This document shows, one piece after another, positions 1 to 6,639 of a stretch of DNA of 14,100 nt. Made by a program: the position numbers and the translations under genes. The notes beneath the pieces are model-generated. The model saw only the letters and a program-made list of their open reading frames with translations. It ran no database searches and was not told where the DNA came from. The DNA lies in the NCBI GenBank assembly GCA_946478915.1, contig CAMLER010000051.1:1-14100 (forward strand). Reading direction: 5' to 3'. Position 1 is the stretch's first letter. Every line of letters begins with the position of its first letter. Source of the DNA: an uncultured Chryseolinea sp. GTDB taxonomy: Bacteria; Bacteroidota; Bacteroidia; Cytophagales; Cyclobacteriaceae.

Positions 1-557
1 GTTTGAGCGTCTTCAGGGATGCCAATGGCGACGGGCTTGATACTGACGAAGATCGCGTTGCAGCGGGAAGCGCTTTGCCTGAAACCATGTACAATTTCTT
101 CTTGACCGCCGGCTTCAAGGGTTTTGACCTTGCAGTAAACTTCAACGGCGTGACCGGAAACAAGGTTTATGACAACACTGCTAACTCGAATTTCTATAAA
201 GCGCGCTTAGCCAAGTCGTTGAATTCAACTTCTGCCGCCGTTGAATTTCCAGAGGAATCGCTCACCAATCCGGCATCTGTCTCCACAAGGTATCTGAAGG
301 ATGCCTCCTTTCTTAGATTGAACAATGTCAGCCTGGGATACAATTTTAATCCACAGGCATTGGGTATTGGAACATGGGTTCGTGCTCTCAGACTTTCGGT
401 AACCGGTCAGAACCTATTTGTAAGTACAGATTATGATGGCTACGATCCGGAAGTAAATACGGACAGAAGTATTGAAGGTATAACATCCTACGGGATTGAC
501 TATCTCAGTTACCCGAAGGCCCGGACATTTGTATTCGGATTAAATGTTACATTCTAA
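1..557 (+). CDS. SusC/RagA-family TonB-linked outer membrane protein, 3' end only
   Basis: This is the C-terminal part of a SusC-like TonB-dependent transporter. The reading frame is open to the left edge, so the plug and most of the barrel lie outside the window. It starts with an Asp-rich loop (DANGDGLDTDEDRV) of the kind common in SusC proteins. Alternating beta-strand sequence follows, with the typical late-barrel phrases RYLKDASFLRLNNVSLGY (about residues 98-115) and LRLSVTGQNLFVSTDYDGYDPEV, and the protein ends in Phe (NVTF), as outer-membrane barrels do. Known SusC proteins form a lidded pore with SusD and use TonB energy to import glycans or peptides. The SusD partner starts 17 bases after the stop, on the same strand. 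The substrate cannot be told from this fragment. The TTG at position 3 is not a real start. Confidence 0.93.
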   Translation, partial: LSVFRDANGDGLDTDEDRVAAGSALPETMYNFFLTAGFKGFDLAVNFNGVTGNKVYDNTANSNFYKARLAKSLNSTSAAVEFPEESLTNPASVSTRYLKDASFLRLNNVSLGYNFNPQALGIGTWVRALRLSVTGQNLFVSTDYDGYDPEVNTDRSIEGITSYGIDYLSYPKARTFVFGLNVTF

Positions 558-573
558 CCAGCGATTAATAGTT

Positions 574-2262
574 ATGAAAAAAATACTAATGATACTGCCT
601 TTCCTTTTTGGTATGACGGTGCTGGATGGTTGCACTGACCTTGAAGAAGAAGTACTCGACGAATCCCTAACAGGTGGGGCAACTGCCGGAGAAATTCTGG
701 ATGGGAACCTCGCCCCTGCATACGCGATATTGCCAGGGCTATTTCAGCATACGAATTATTTTGCTCTTCAGGAGATCTCTACAGATGAGGCTATTCTTCC
801 CTACAGAGGAGGAACGGATTGGGGTGATAATGGAATCTACATCGACATGCATCGACATACCTATACGAGCGCACACGTCCGTTTGAACGATGCATGGAAT
901 TCGATAATGCAGGGTATTTCCAGAACGGTCACAGCGATTAACGTATTGAGGGATACTGAGGGCGCTGATGCAGCACTCTATCTGGCAGAGGTCCGCGGCC
1001 TACGGGCGTACTATTCCATGCTAAGTCTCGATCTTTTTGGATTGGTGTTTGTCAAGGAAAACGCCAGTGAAACGTCCACCATTCTTCGGGGGAATGATGC
1101 TGTGGAGTATATAAAGAACGAGTTGCTTGACGTTGAAAATGTCGTGAGTAATTCGGTTGGCCCGGGACGAATTTCCCAGGGGGCTGTCTGGGGCCTACTT
1201 GCACGGCTGCACCTTAATGCGCCGGTTTATCGTGATCCTTATGCAGACAATTATGACTTTACGGCTGCGGATATGGACAGGGTTATCGAGTATACAACCA
1301 ATATTATCAATTCGGGGCAATACCAATTGTCTCCTGAATATTTCGAAATTTTCGATGACGAAAACCACGATAACAAAGAATTGATATTTGCTGTCGATCA
1401 ACGTGCTGATCTGAATGGCCATAACAGAATGGCATATTTCTCTTTGTCAGGAGATCAATTTCCTCTCCCTGAATTTGTCAGAGCAAATGGTACAGATGGT
1501 CCAGGCATTACGCCTGATTTCTACGATAGTTGGGTAGATGCCTATGGTGGCGCCGATCCGGCAACAATGGATCCGAGGTTTTTCAAAGAAAACTTGATAA
1601 TTCCTGCTGACTCCTGTATTGCTGGAGAAGATTTCGAGATCAATCGTGGTATTTTGCGAGGACAACAATATGGTTTGCTTACAGATGCGCATGGCCAGCC
1701 ATTTAAGCGCTGCGCCGATGGCGTAAGTTACAGGATCGGAAAACTGCGCAATATTACTCGCGCTGATAAGACAAGGTTAGTAAATTTTACCAGGGAAATC
1801 GATTATACACCCGAGGGAAGCGGGTATAGCACAGGTTATCGCGTTGAGAAATACGAGTTCAGCAAGAAATCTGATACCGGGCGAAACAAGGGTGAAGCAG
1901 ATATTATTATTATCCGCTACGCCGATGCTTACATGATGCGCGCCGAAGCCAAGCTTCGAAAGGGAGATGACTCCGGAGCACTAGACGATGTAAACTTTGT
2001 CCGTGCTTCGCGCACAGCCAGGGGGTTGCCTCCGCCAGCGCTTGATGCTATCGATCTTGATATACTTTTTCGGGAACGTGGTTTCGAATTTTACTGGGAA
2101 ATGCAGCGTCGAACAGATATGATTCGCTTTGGAAAATATGAGGATACCTGGACTGAAAAAACAAATAACGATAAGACCAGAAGACTGTTTCCCATTCCCC
2201 AGTCAGCTATTGACGGGGCATCGAATGTGCCGGGATATTTGGTGCAGAACCAGGGATATTGA
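574..2262 (+). CDS. SusD/RagB-family nutrient-binding outer membrane lipoprotein
   Basis: This is the 562-residue surface lipoprotein that caps the preceding SusC-like pore and binds the ligand. The start is placed at ATG 574 rather than the in-frame ATG at 544. The later start gives a clean lipoprotein signal, MKKILMILPF then TVLDGC with the lipid-bearing Cys at residue 20, and avoids overlap with the SusC stop. The N-terminal half is helical, with TPR-like SusD features such as EVRGLRAYYSMLSLDLFG. The C-terminal RagB/SusD region is clear: IIRYADAYMMRAEAKLRKGD, then LDILFRERGFEFYWEMQRR and DMIRFGKYEDTW, and the usual LFPIPQSAID ending. Length is normal for the family. No glycosidase, peptidase or sulfatase follows before the terminator at 2339, so the ligand stays unknown. 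The lipoprotein is probably co-transcribed with SusC. Confidence 0.95.
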   Translation: MKKILMILPFLFGMTVLDGCTDLEEEVLDESLTGGATAGEILDGNLAPAYAILPGLFQHTNYFALQEISTDEAILPYRGGTDWGDNGIYIDMHRHTYTSAHVRLNDAWNSIMQGISRTVTAINVLRDTEGADAALYLAEVRGLRAYYSMLSLDLFGLVFVKENASETSTILRGNDAVEYIKNELLDVENVVSNSVGPGRISQGAVWGLLARLHLNAPVYRDPYADNYDFTAADMDRVIEYTTNIINSGQYQLSPEYFEIFDDENHDNKELIFAVDQRADLNGHNRMAYFSLSGDQFPLPEFVRANGTDGPGITPDFYDSWVDAYGGADPATMDPRFFKENLIIPADSCIAGEDFEINRGILRGQQYGLLTDAHGQPFKRCADGVSYRIGKLRNITRADKTRLVNFTREIDYTPEGSGYSTGYRVEKYEFSKKSDTGRNKGEADIIIIRYADAYMMRAEAKLRKGDDSGALDDVNFVRASRTARGLPPPALDAIDLDILFRERGFEFYWEMQRRTDMIRFGKYEDTWTEKTNNDKTRRLFPIPQSAIDGASNVPGYLVQNQGY

Positions 2263-2338
2263 AATGAGGCCAGCTGTTGCTTGCATTTTATTCGACTGCA
2301 AAGCAATTAGCTCCCACCTCGCTGGGTCCTATAATAGA

Positions 2339-2371
2339 ATTAACCACGGCCTACTCCGTGGTTAATTTTTT
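2339..2371 (+). terminator. Rho-independent terminator of the SusCD operon
   Basis: A perfect 11-bp stem, ATTAACCACGG (2339-2349) pairing with CCGTGGTTAAT (2356-2366), has a 6-base loop. A run of six T (2366-2371) begins at the base of the stem. It lies 76 bases after the SusD stop and is oriented for + strand transcripts, so the SusCD transcript very likely ends here without downstream enzyme genes. Confidence 0.88.
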
Positions 2372-2452
2372 GTCAAATCGATGCTCTACTGGTTAGAATG
2401 AAAAATGTGGCAATCCTAATCATTACCGTGGAATAAAAAATCCGGACAATTC

Positions 2453-2486
2453 AAAAAAAGAAGGGCACCATTGCCCTTCTTTTACC
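2453..2486 (-). terminator. Terminator hairpin between convergent genes, downstream of the haloperoxidase-like gene
   Basis: A perfect 12-bp stem, AAAAGAAGGGCA (2456-2467) pairing with TGCCCTTCTTTT (2472-2483), has a CCAT loop. On the - strand the stem runs into seven T (the A run at 2453-2459) about 20 bases after the stop of the gene at 2502. On the + strand it also ends in T-rich sequence, so it can act in both directions as a second barrier after the SusCD terminator. Confidence 0.83.
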
Positions 2487-2501
2487 TCACCTCACCACGC
2501 A

Positions 2502-3788
2502 TTAAATATCTTTAATCGGTTTCAAATGATTATTTACAGTCCACTCACCGATTTTCTTTCCCAGGTCGAGCCCGGCAGTGCAGGAGAATCTAAAGTGGAG
2601 TCCGGCCAATACTCTTGATTCGGCATTTTCCACAGCTGCCGAACTAAAGCTGGTAAAGGCGCGGGTAGGGTGTTCGGGATCGGCGCTTGGGGAGGTCATT
2701 GTAAATGCCGAATTGTCTCCAAGTAACGAGGCCAGAACTGTCGCAGCAGCATTGCCGAGAACACTATGGGTTGATGGATAGTCCTGGACTGGAGGCGTGT
2801 CCAATAAGGATTCCCAGGCAATATCAGGGGTGGTATTTTTGTTACCGTCATTTTCTGCCATTCTGATGGCTGTATATGGTCTCCAAAAATTATAATGAAA
2901 CTTTGATTCCCATCCCGCTGTATAAGAGTCAGCCAACGCCATGTTTACAAGTGCGAACAGCCGTGCCGTTGTAAGGAGATCTGTCTTTTTTTCTGCCGCT
3001 ACATTTAGCGTTATCCGATTCCAACCAATTTCTGAGAGCTCATACCAATACTTTGCGATTAGTGTTTCTTCTTCTGTACGAGTTGAACCATTTTTAGCAC
3101 CCTTGCTTTTTACTTCATTAAAATCATCAACATATTCTTCAGATGCAATTGTCGGATGGTTTGTAACCCGGAACTGACTTGGACTCTCAAGTGAGAAAGT
3201 TTTTACGTTCGCCCAAAAAGGAGCATAAACAAATGGAGTTGGTGGGACAGCCTGGTACACTCCTGGTTCCGAGCTCACTGGAATTTCGCCAACAGGATTT
3301 TGAAAGATACCTTCGTTAGACTGTTCAGATAAGATTGCATTGCCTGCTTTTACACCCAGCTCTACACCACTTTCTAGCGAATTCCCGGCCGGAATCTTGG
3401 AGAAGGACGCTTGCAATGCTGAATCGAGCATATTCTTCTTGTCGGGAAATGTTGCAACGAGTACGGTATGCGCCGCTGATGCTGCAGCAGCAATGGGATG
3501 CGCTTTTTTGTCTTCATCTTTTAAGGCATATGTTTCATATGTCCCGCTGATGTTGTTGAGGGCATCATGCATGGCAATGTGTACCTGTGCGTGAATTCGC
3601 GATGCTACTAATGGGTCGTACGTCGGTCCGGCCATAGTTTTGTGGGTGGTTCTATTCCAATCGAGGATTACGTCGTTAGAATAGCCTTTCAAAGTGTTCG
3701 AACCCGGCGATGTGCCTTCAACGAGTCTGTCAGACTCGTGGCAGGAAAAGAACGCTGCAAATAGAAGTACTAAAATAGATGTTTTCAT
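2502..3788 (-). CDS. Vanadium-dependent haloperoxidase-like / PAP2-superfamily lipoprotein
   Basis: This 428-residue protein has the PAP2/vanadium haloperoxidase fold signature. Motif 1, K-x6-R-P, is K296...R303-P304 in KFHYNFWRP. Motif 2 is PSTHS at 338-342, with His341. Motif 3 is SRVLAGLHFRF at 391-401, with Arg392 and the apical His398. These residues bind vanadate in haloperoxidases or phosphate in acid phosphatases. The N-terminus is a lipoprotein signal (MKTSILVLLFAAFFSC, Cys16), so it should be membrane-anchored on the periplasmic or outer side. Helical regions with IAMHDALN and LVNMALADSYTAGW match bacterial haloperoxidase relatives. Whether it halogenates or removes phosphate cannot be read from the sequence. 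The Asp often found three residues after the motif-3 His-Phe-Arg is replaced by Ser-Cys (402-403). It stands alone, with its own terminator, convergent to SusCD. Confidence 0.88.
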   Translation of the reverse strand: MKTSILVLLFAAFFSCHESDRLVEGTSPGSNTLKGYSNDVILDWNRTTHKTMAGPTYDPLVASRIHAQVHIAMHDALNNISGTYETYALKDEDKKAHPIAAAASAAHTVLVATFPDKKNMLDSALQASFSKIPAGNSLESGVELGVKAGNAILSEQSNEGIFQNPVGEIPVSSEPGVYQAVPPTPFVYAPFWANVKTFSLESPSQFRVTNHPTIASEEYVDDFNEVKSKGAKNGSTRTEEETLIAKYWYELSEIGWNRITLNVAAEKKTDLLTTARLFALVNMALADSYTAGWESKFHYNFWRPYTAIRMAENDGNKNTTPDIAWESLLDTPPVQDYPSTHSVLGNAAATVLASLLGDNSAFTMTSPSADPEHPTRAFTSFSSAAVENAESRVLAGLHFRFSCTAGLDLGKKIGEWTVNNHLKPIKDI

Positions 3789-3942
3789 TTTGTGTTAAAT
3801 TTTACTTACTCTGAACGTCAGCCACATTGCCGGGGTGGTATGAGGAGAGTATTTACATCTATGCGAAAAGTACTTTTACTTATCAGAACGATTCTTGTTA
3901 ATCCTCGATCTGGTTAAACCTCAAACTTCAACTTACTGGAAA

Positions 3943-3970
3943 GGTATAGGGTATAAGGTATAAGGTATAA
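3943..3970. repeat. Short tandem repeat, four 7-bp units of GGTATAA type
   Basis: Four head-to-tail heptamers are present: GGTATAG (3943-3949), then GGTATAA three times (3950-3970), followed by a degenerate GGTGTGT. It lies between the AraC-family gene stop (4019) and the haloperoxidase-like gene start (3788). Just to the right are loosely repeated phrases of the AAACTTTGAACCTTAAACTTT kind. It may be slippage-prone intergenic filler. No hairpin is evident, and a regulatory role is not supported. Confidence 0.8.
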
Positions 3971-4018
3971 GGTGTGTCGATTGCGAAACTTTGAACCTTA
4001 AACTTTAGACTATTACAA

Positions 4019-4987
4019 TCAACGGAAATTCTGAGGGGACCTTCCAAAAGTCTTTCGAAAAGCGATTGAAAAATTTGTTGCATGATTATATCCCACAGTG
4101 GATGCTATTTCATCGATCGTACGTGACGTATCCCGCAGCAATAGCAAGCTCAGCTCCAATCTCTTCTGTTGGGTAAATCTTATGGGAGAGGTATTGAACA
4201 TTTTTTTGAACCCATACTTTATCTTGAATTCATTGAGGCCAAAACGTTTCGAAAGGCCTTCCAAGGATGTCGGTTCTAAAAATTTAATAGATAGGTAATC
4301 TTTGATCGCATGAAGTGTTTCCTGGTCCTTCGAAGTTAATTTTTTATCTATGGATAGTTCCTTACCGGTAGCAATCGAATGGAAGTGAAACAATTGAAGA
4401 AACATCAGCGCGCGCAAATTTTCCCGCAGATACATTTCCCGCACATCGTTCTTGTAAGGGCAATGAATGATATTTTGGAGAATGCCGGAGATACCAGAAT
4501 CCATAGGTAAATGATGATTGATCATATTCATCGTCTTCCGTAATAGAATATTTTCGAACAGACGGTTACCCGGCATTATCGTGCTTTCAGCCATGAAACT
4601 TTTGTAGAAATGCTCGCTAAGGGAAAAAGTAATGTCATTTTGGGTACCTTTTATGTCAAGCAGATTTGTACAATCATATTCATTAAAATAACTAAGGGAA
4701 TGCCGAAGTGGTAGCTGAAGATAGGGGTTGTGGCGGTCGTAAAATGCTGACTTACCTTCAAAGGTAAACATCATGACAAGCCCTGGACGGTCAGCTGTAA
4801 AGGGAATACTTACAGGATGAGCCCCATTGGAAAATTGTCGTCGAACACTGAGGAAATCACTATATGGTGAAACTTTGCATTCAAAGCTCCCCACAGAATT
4901 TGAAACGCTGAAATGATGATCTACGCGTTTGGTAAGAATAGCGCTGAGCTCATTCTCCAAATCCGTTTTAAGCGTTATTATGGACAT
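4019..4987 (-). CDS. AraC-family transcriptional regulator, PchR-like
   Basis: This 322-residue DNA-binding regulator has the two helix-turn-helix motifs of an AraC/XylS domain at its C-terminus. The first is about 241-264 (SLEGLSKRFGLNEFKIKYGF). The second is about 289-314 (TIDEIASTVGYNHATNFSIAF, then RKTFGRSPQNFR), with the family-typical GY and F-x-x-x-FG-x-SP ending. The N-terminal part is a poorly conserved sensor. Its connector, HCPYKNDVREMYLRENLRAL (175-194), resembles the linker helix of PchR-type regulators, which respond to ferric siderophores. That ligand class is inference only. ATG at 4987 starts the frame. The gene stands alone between a DUF6503-like gene and the haloperoxidase-like gene, both on the same strand. 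Its target is unknown. The repeat GTTCACAGG just upstream of its start could be an operator. Confidence 0.92.
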   Translation of the reverse strand: MSIITLKTDLENELSAILTKRVDHHFSVSNSVGSFECKVSPYSDFLSVRRQFSNGAHPVSIPFTADRPGLVMMFTFEGKSAFYDRHNPYLQLPLRHSLSYFNEYDCTNLLDIKGTQNDITFSLSEHFYKSFMAESTIMPGNRLFENILLRKTMNMINHHLPMDSGISGILQNIIHCPYKNDVREMYLRENLRALMFLQLFHFHSIATGKELSIDKKLTSKDQETLHAIKDYLSIKFLEPTSLEGLSKRFGLNEFKIKYGFKKMFNTSPIRFTQQKRLELSLLLLRDTSRTIDEIASTVGYNHATNFSIAFRKTFGRSPQNFR

Positions 4988-4994
4988 CGGTAAA

Positions 4995-5009
4995 CCTGTT
5001 GTTCACAGG
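4995..5009. promoter_or_regulatory. Small inverted repeat next to the AraC start, possible operator
   Basis: CCTGT (4995-4999) and ACAGG (5005-5009) form a 5-bp inverted repeat with a 5-base spacer, seven bases upstream of the regulator's start codon. Its right half, GTTCACAGG (5001-5009), recurs exactly at 5123-5131. The two copies bracket the 148-base gap before this gene. Binding by the regulator itself is a guess from position only. Confidence 0.25.
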
Positions 5010-5135
5010 CTACGTCAACGGGTTACGAATACCTTGAGTTTGGCTTAAGTGTCACTTATTAGGGTACATGCACGAAAAGATGATCCACCCCTGGTTGCTG
5101 CCCAAACGTCATAACGGACGTGGTTCACAGGTTTC

Positions 5136-5879
5136 CTAAAGATTCCTAACCTCGACGTTTTCCAGATTGATCACAGACATTTTTTCCAACCCGGTGGATT
5201 CGAATAACTCCTTCATCTCCTCTAACGTTACCGTGTCTGATGTGGGTTTGAAATTATTGTAGTCCTGAAAGAGAATACCTTCAACAACTCGCGGGTTTAT
5301 AGCCTCGCGAAATCTGATGCCACCGCCATCACTCTGATAAGAATATGCAAAATGGTCGACACGAAAGTTTTCAACGTTAATCCAAAAAAGAAAAACATCT
5401 TCAAAATCCTTTCCACCACCTTCTTCGTCGAATGTTACTTTTATCAAATGATAGGCTTTCTCTTTGATTGTGCTTTCACCCAGATAGGACTTTCTTACGG
5501 CGGGGTCATTTAATCCATAGGGAAGCAGAGCGAAGTATATCACGGAGTTAACGGAATTTGAGAAAGCCTTCGCTCTTTCATCGGTAATTGCTGAACGAGT
5601 GCCATTAACCTCCCTATGAAAGCTGTCATTAGTCAGGACGTCTTTTATTCTCCCGGTAGAGTCAGTGAACTCCCTGGTGTATGTAAAGATACCGCCGTCG
5701 CGGGTAGAGGTATAGTGACGATTCCTGAAATCAAATTCAATCCTGATTTCTTCAAACTTTTTGCCACCATGAGCTTCTATTGCTTTGTTAACTATTTTTT
5801 GCGCACTATTCGAATCACACGAACAGAATACAATAGAAACAAAAAGAACTATTAGTGAATGAAGAAGCGACTTAGCCAT
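5136..5879 (-). CDS. DUF6503-like lipoprotein of unknown function
   Basis: This is a 247-residue exported protein. The N-terminus is a hydrophobic signal ending in a lipobox-like FCSC, with Cys21 as the likely lipid site. The -3 residue is Phe rather than Leu, so lipidation is probable but not certain. The mature part opens with AQKIVNKAIEAHGGKKFEEI (26-45), the opening seen in a family of Bacteroidota lipoproteins now called DUF6503, as far as I recall. Alternating strands follow, such as IRIEFDFRNRHYTSTRDG, YHLIKVTFDEEGGGKDFEDV and FLFWINVENFRVDHFAYSY. This suggests a curved beta-sheet of LolA/outer-membrane lipoprotein-sorting type, which is inference from the pattern alone. No catalytic motif is visible. 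It is a single gene: the next gene on either side is more than 140 bases away. Confidence 0.8.
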   Translation of the reverse strand: MAKSLLHSLIVLFVSIVFCSCDSNSAQKIVNKAIEAHGGKKFEEIRIEFDFRNRHYTSTRDGGIFTYTREFTDSTGRIKDVLTNDSFHREVNGTRSAITDERAKAFSNSVNSVIYFALLPYGLNDPAVRKSYLGESTIKEKAYHLIKVTFDEEGGGKDFEDVFLFWINVENFRVDHFAYSYQSDGGGIRFREAINPRVVEGILFQDYNNFKPTSDTVTLEEMKELFESTGLEKMSVINLENVEVRNL

Positions 5880-6002
5880 AATGCGAAATTTACAGCAAAT
5901 CGATTTGGTAAAAAAGTATGGCGAGTTTCTACAAACTCAGATAGCACACCCATTACAGCCACCAAGGTAAATTTAACAACCCGCTGGTGTAAAAAGGAAC
6001 TT

Positions 6003-6025
6003 ACGAGCAGATAACACGCGCTCGT
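6003..6025 (-). terminator. Weak terminator-like hairpin after the 77-residue gene
   Basis: ACGAGC (6003-6008) pairs with GCTCGT (6020-6025) across an 11-base loop. On the - strand it is followed, after a few bases, by TTCCTTTTT. It lies 45 bases beyond the stop of the small gene at 6070. The stem is GC-rich but short and the T run is not adjacent, so termination is only possible. Confidence 0.3.
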
Positions 6026-6069
6026 CCGATTAATCTTTTAGCAAGAAAAAATGGTTTGGACGCAACTAC

Positions 6070-6303
6070 TTAGTTGTTTATTCTGTACATCGTGAACAAC
6101 GCTTTCATACGATCCTCGTAGCGCTGAGCACCAGCCCCGCTAATAGTTTTGATCTCACTGGCTTTACGTACAGGAAAAAAAATCAAGTCTTTTTTCAGCA
6201 AATAAGGGTCAAGGTCAACGACAGTACTATCCAATCGATGCGTACAAATGAAATGAGAAATGATATTATGGTCTATGTCGGGTATCGTTTTCTTAATATT
6301 CAT
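6070..6303 (-). CDS. Small hypothetical protein, 77 residues
   Basis: I do not recognise this protein. It begins MNIKKTIPDIDHNIISHFIC and ends RMKALFTMYRINN. It has no signal peptide and no membrane segment, so it would be cytoplasmic. The middle contains a short charged and hydrophobic stretch (DLDPYLLKKDLIFFPVRKAS). The start has an A-rich leader without Shine-Dalgarno sequence (AAAATTTATG), like neighbouring real genes, and there is no better frame on either strand here. It is isolated, with 336 bases upstream and 190 downstream free of other genes. It may be a genuine orphan, or a remnant of a longer gene. Confidence 0.45.
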   Translation of the reverse strand: MNIKKTIPDIDHNIISHFICTHRLDSTVVDLDPYLLKKDLIFFPVRKASEIKTISGAGAQRYEDRMKALFTMYRINN

Positions 6304-6639
6304 AAATTTTAGATTGGTAGATCTCTATGTCAAGATCAACAAATACCATTCCTGGGATGAAGATACATTTTTGCAAATAGTTGGTATTTTACTCGCCTGG
6401 GGAGCAACGAGGTAGAATGCACGCTTCCTTTATAGCAAAAATTATTTTTTTGAATTTTTTGAGTGTAAAAAATATCTGCTGAATTTGAAAATCAAGTGTA
6501 AAATTTCAGAGATGCTCTCATTTGGAACCGTGCCTCCCTATGAGCAGAATTAAGAAAAAATATTGCAGGTGTGCAATATTTGACACAAATCAATCCCGAC
6601 TTGCCACACCTCCGTAGAAATACGGGTAAAGTTTTGATA
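6304..6639. other. Gene-free AT-rich spacer between the T9SS module and the 77-residue gene
   Basis: No credible gene is seen. The right part holds the terminator of the T9SS module (6552-6581). The left part should contain the promoter of the 77-residue gene, though no clear TAnnTTTG element was found. A direct repeat AGTGTAAAA occurs at 6462-6470 and 6495-6503, 33 bases apart, each copy preceded by a GAATTT phrase. Confidence 0.6.
6552..6581 (-). terminator. Terminator of the T9SS adhesin-PorP-OmpA operon
   Basis: A perfect 10-bp stem, AAATATTGCA (6558-6567) pairing with TGCAATATTT (6572-6581), has a GGTG loop. Read on the - strand it is followed by a T-rich tract (TTTTTTCTTA, complement of 6551-6560). 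It sits about 60 bases past the stop of the OmpA-family gene. The stem is AT-rich, but its perfect pairing, T tract and position all fit an intrinsic terminator. Confidence 0.75.

Noticed and set aside
544..573. Upstream ATG of the SusD-like gene at 544
   Set aside because: It overlaps the SusC stop and adds ten polar residues before a complete lipoprotein signal that starts at ATG 574.
3335..3594. Overlapping + strand frames inside the haloperoxidase-like gene
   Set aside because: They are antisense shadows: the - strand protein has all family motifs across this stretch.
5106..5121. Inverted repeat ACGTC-ATAACG-GACGT after the DUF6503-like gene
   Set aside because: Five-base arms with no T run; too weak to call as a terminator or binding site.
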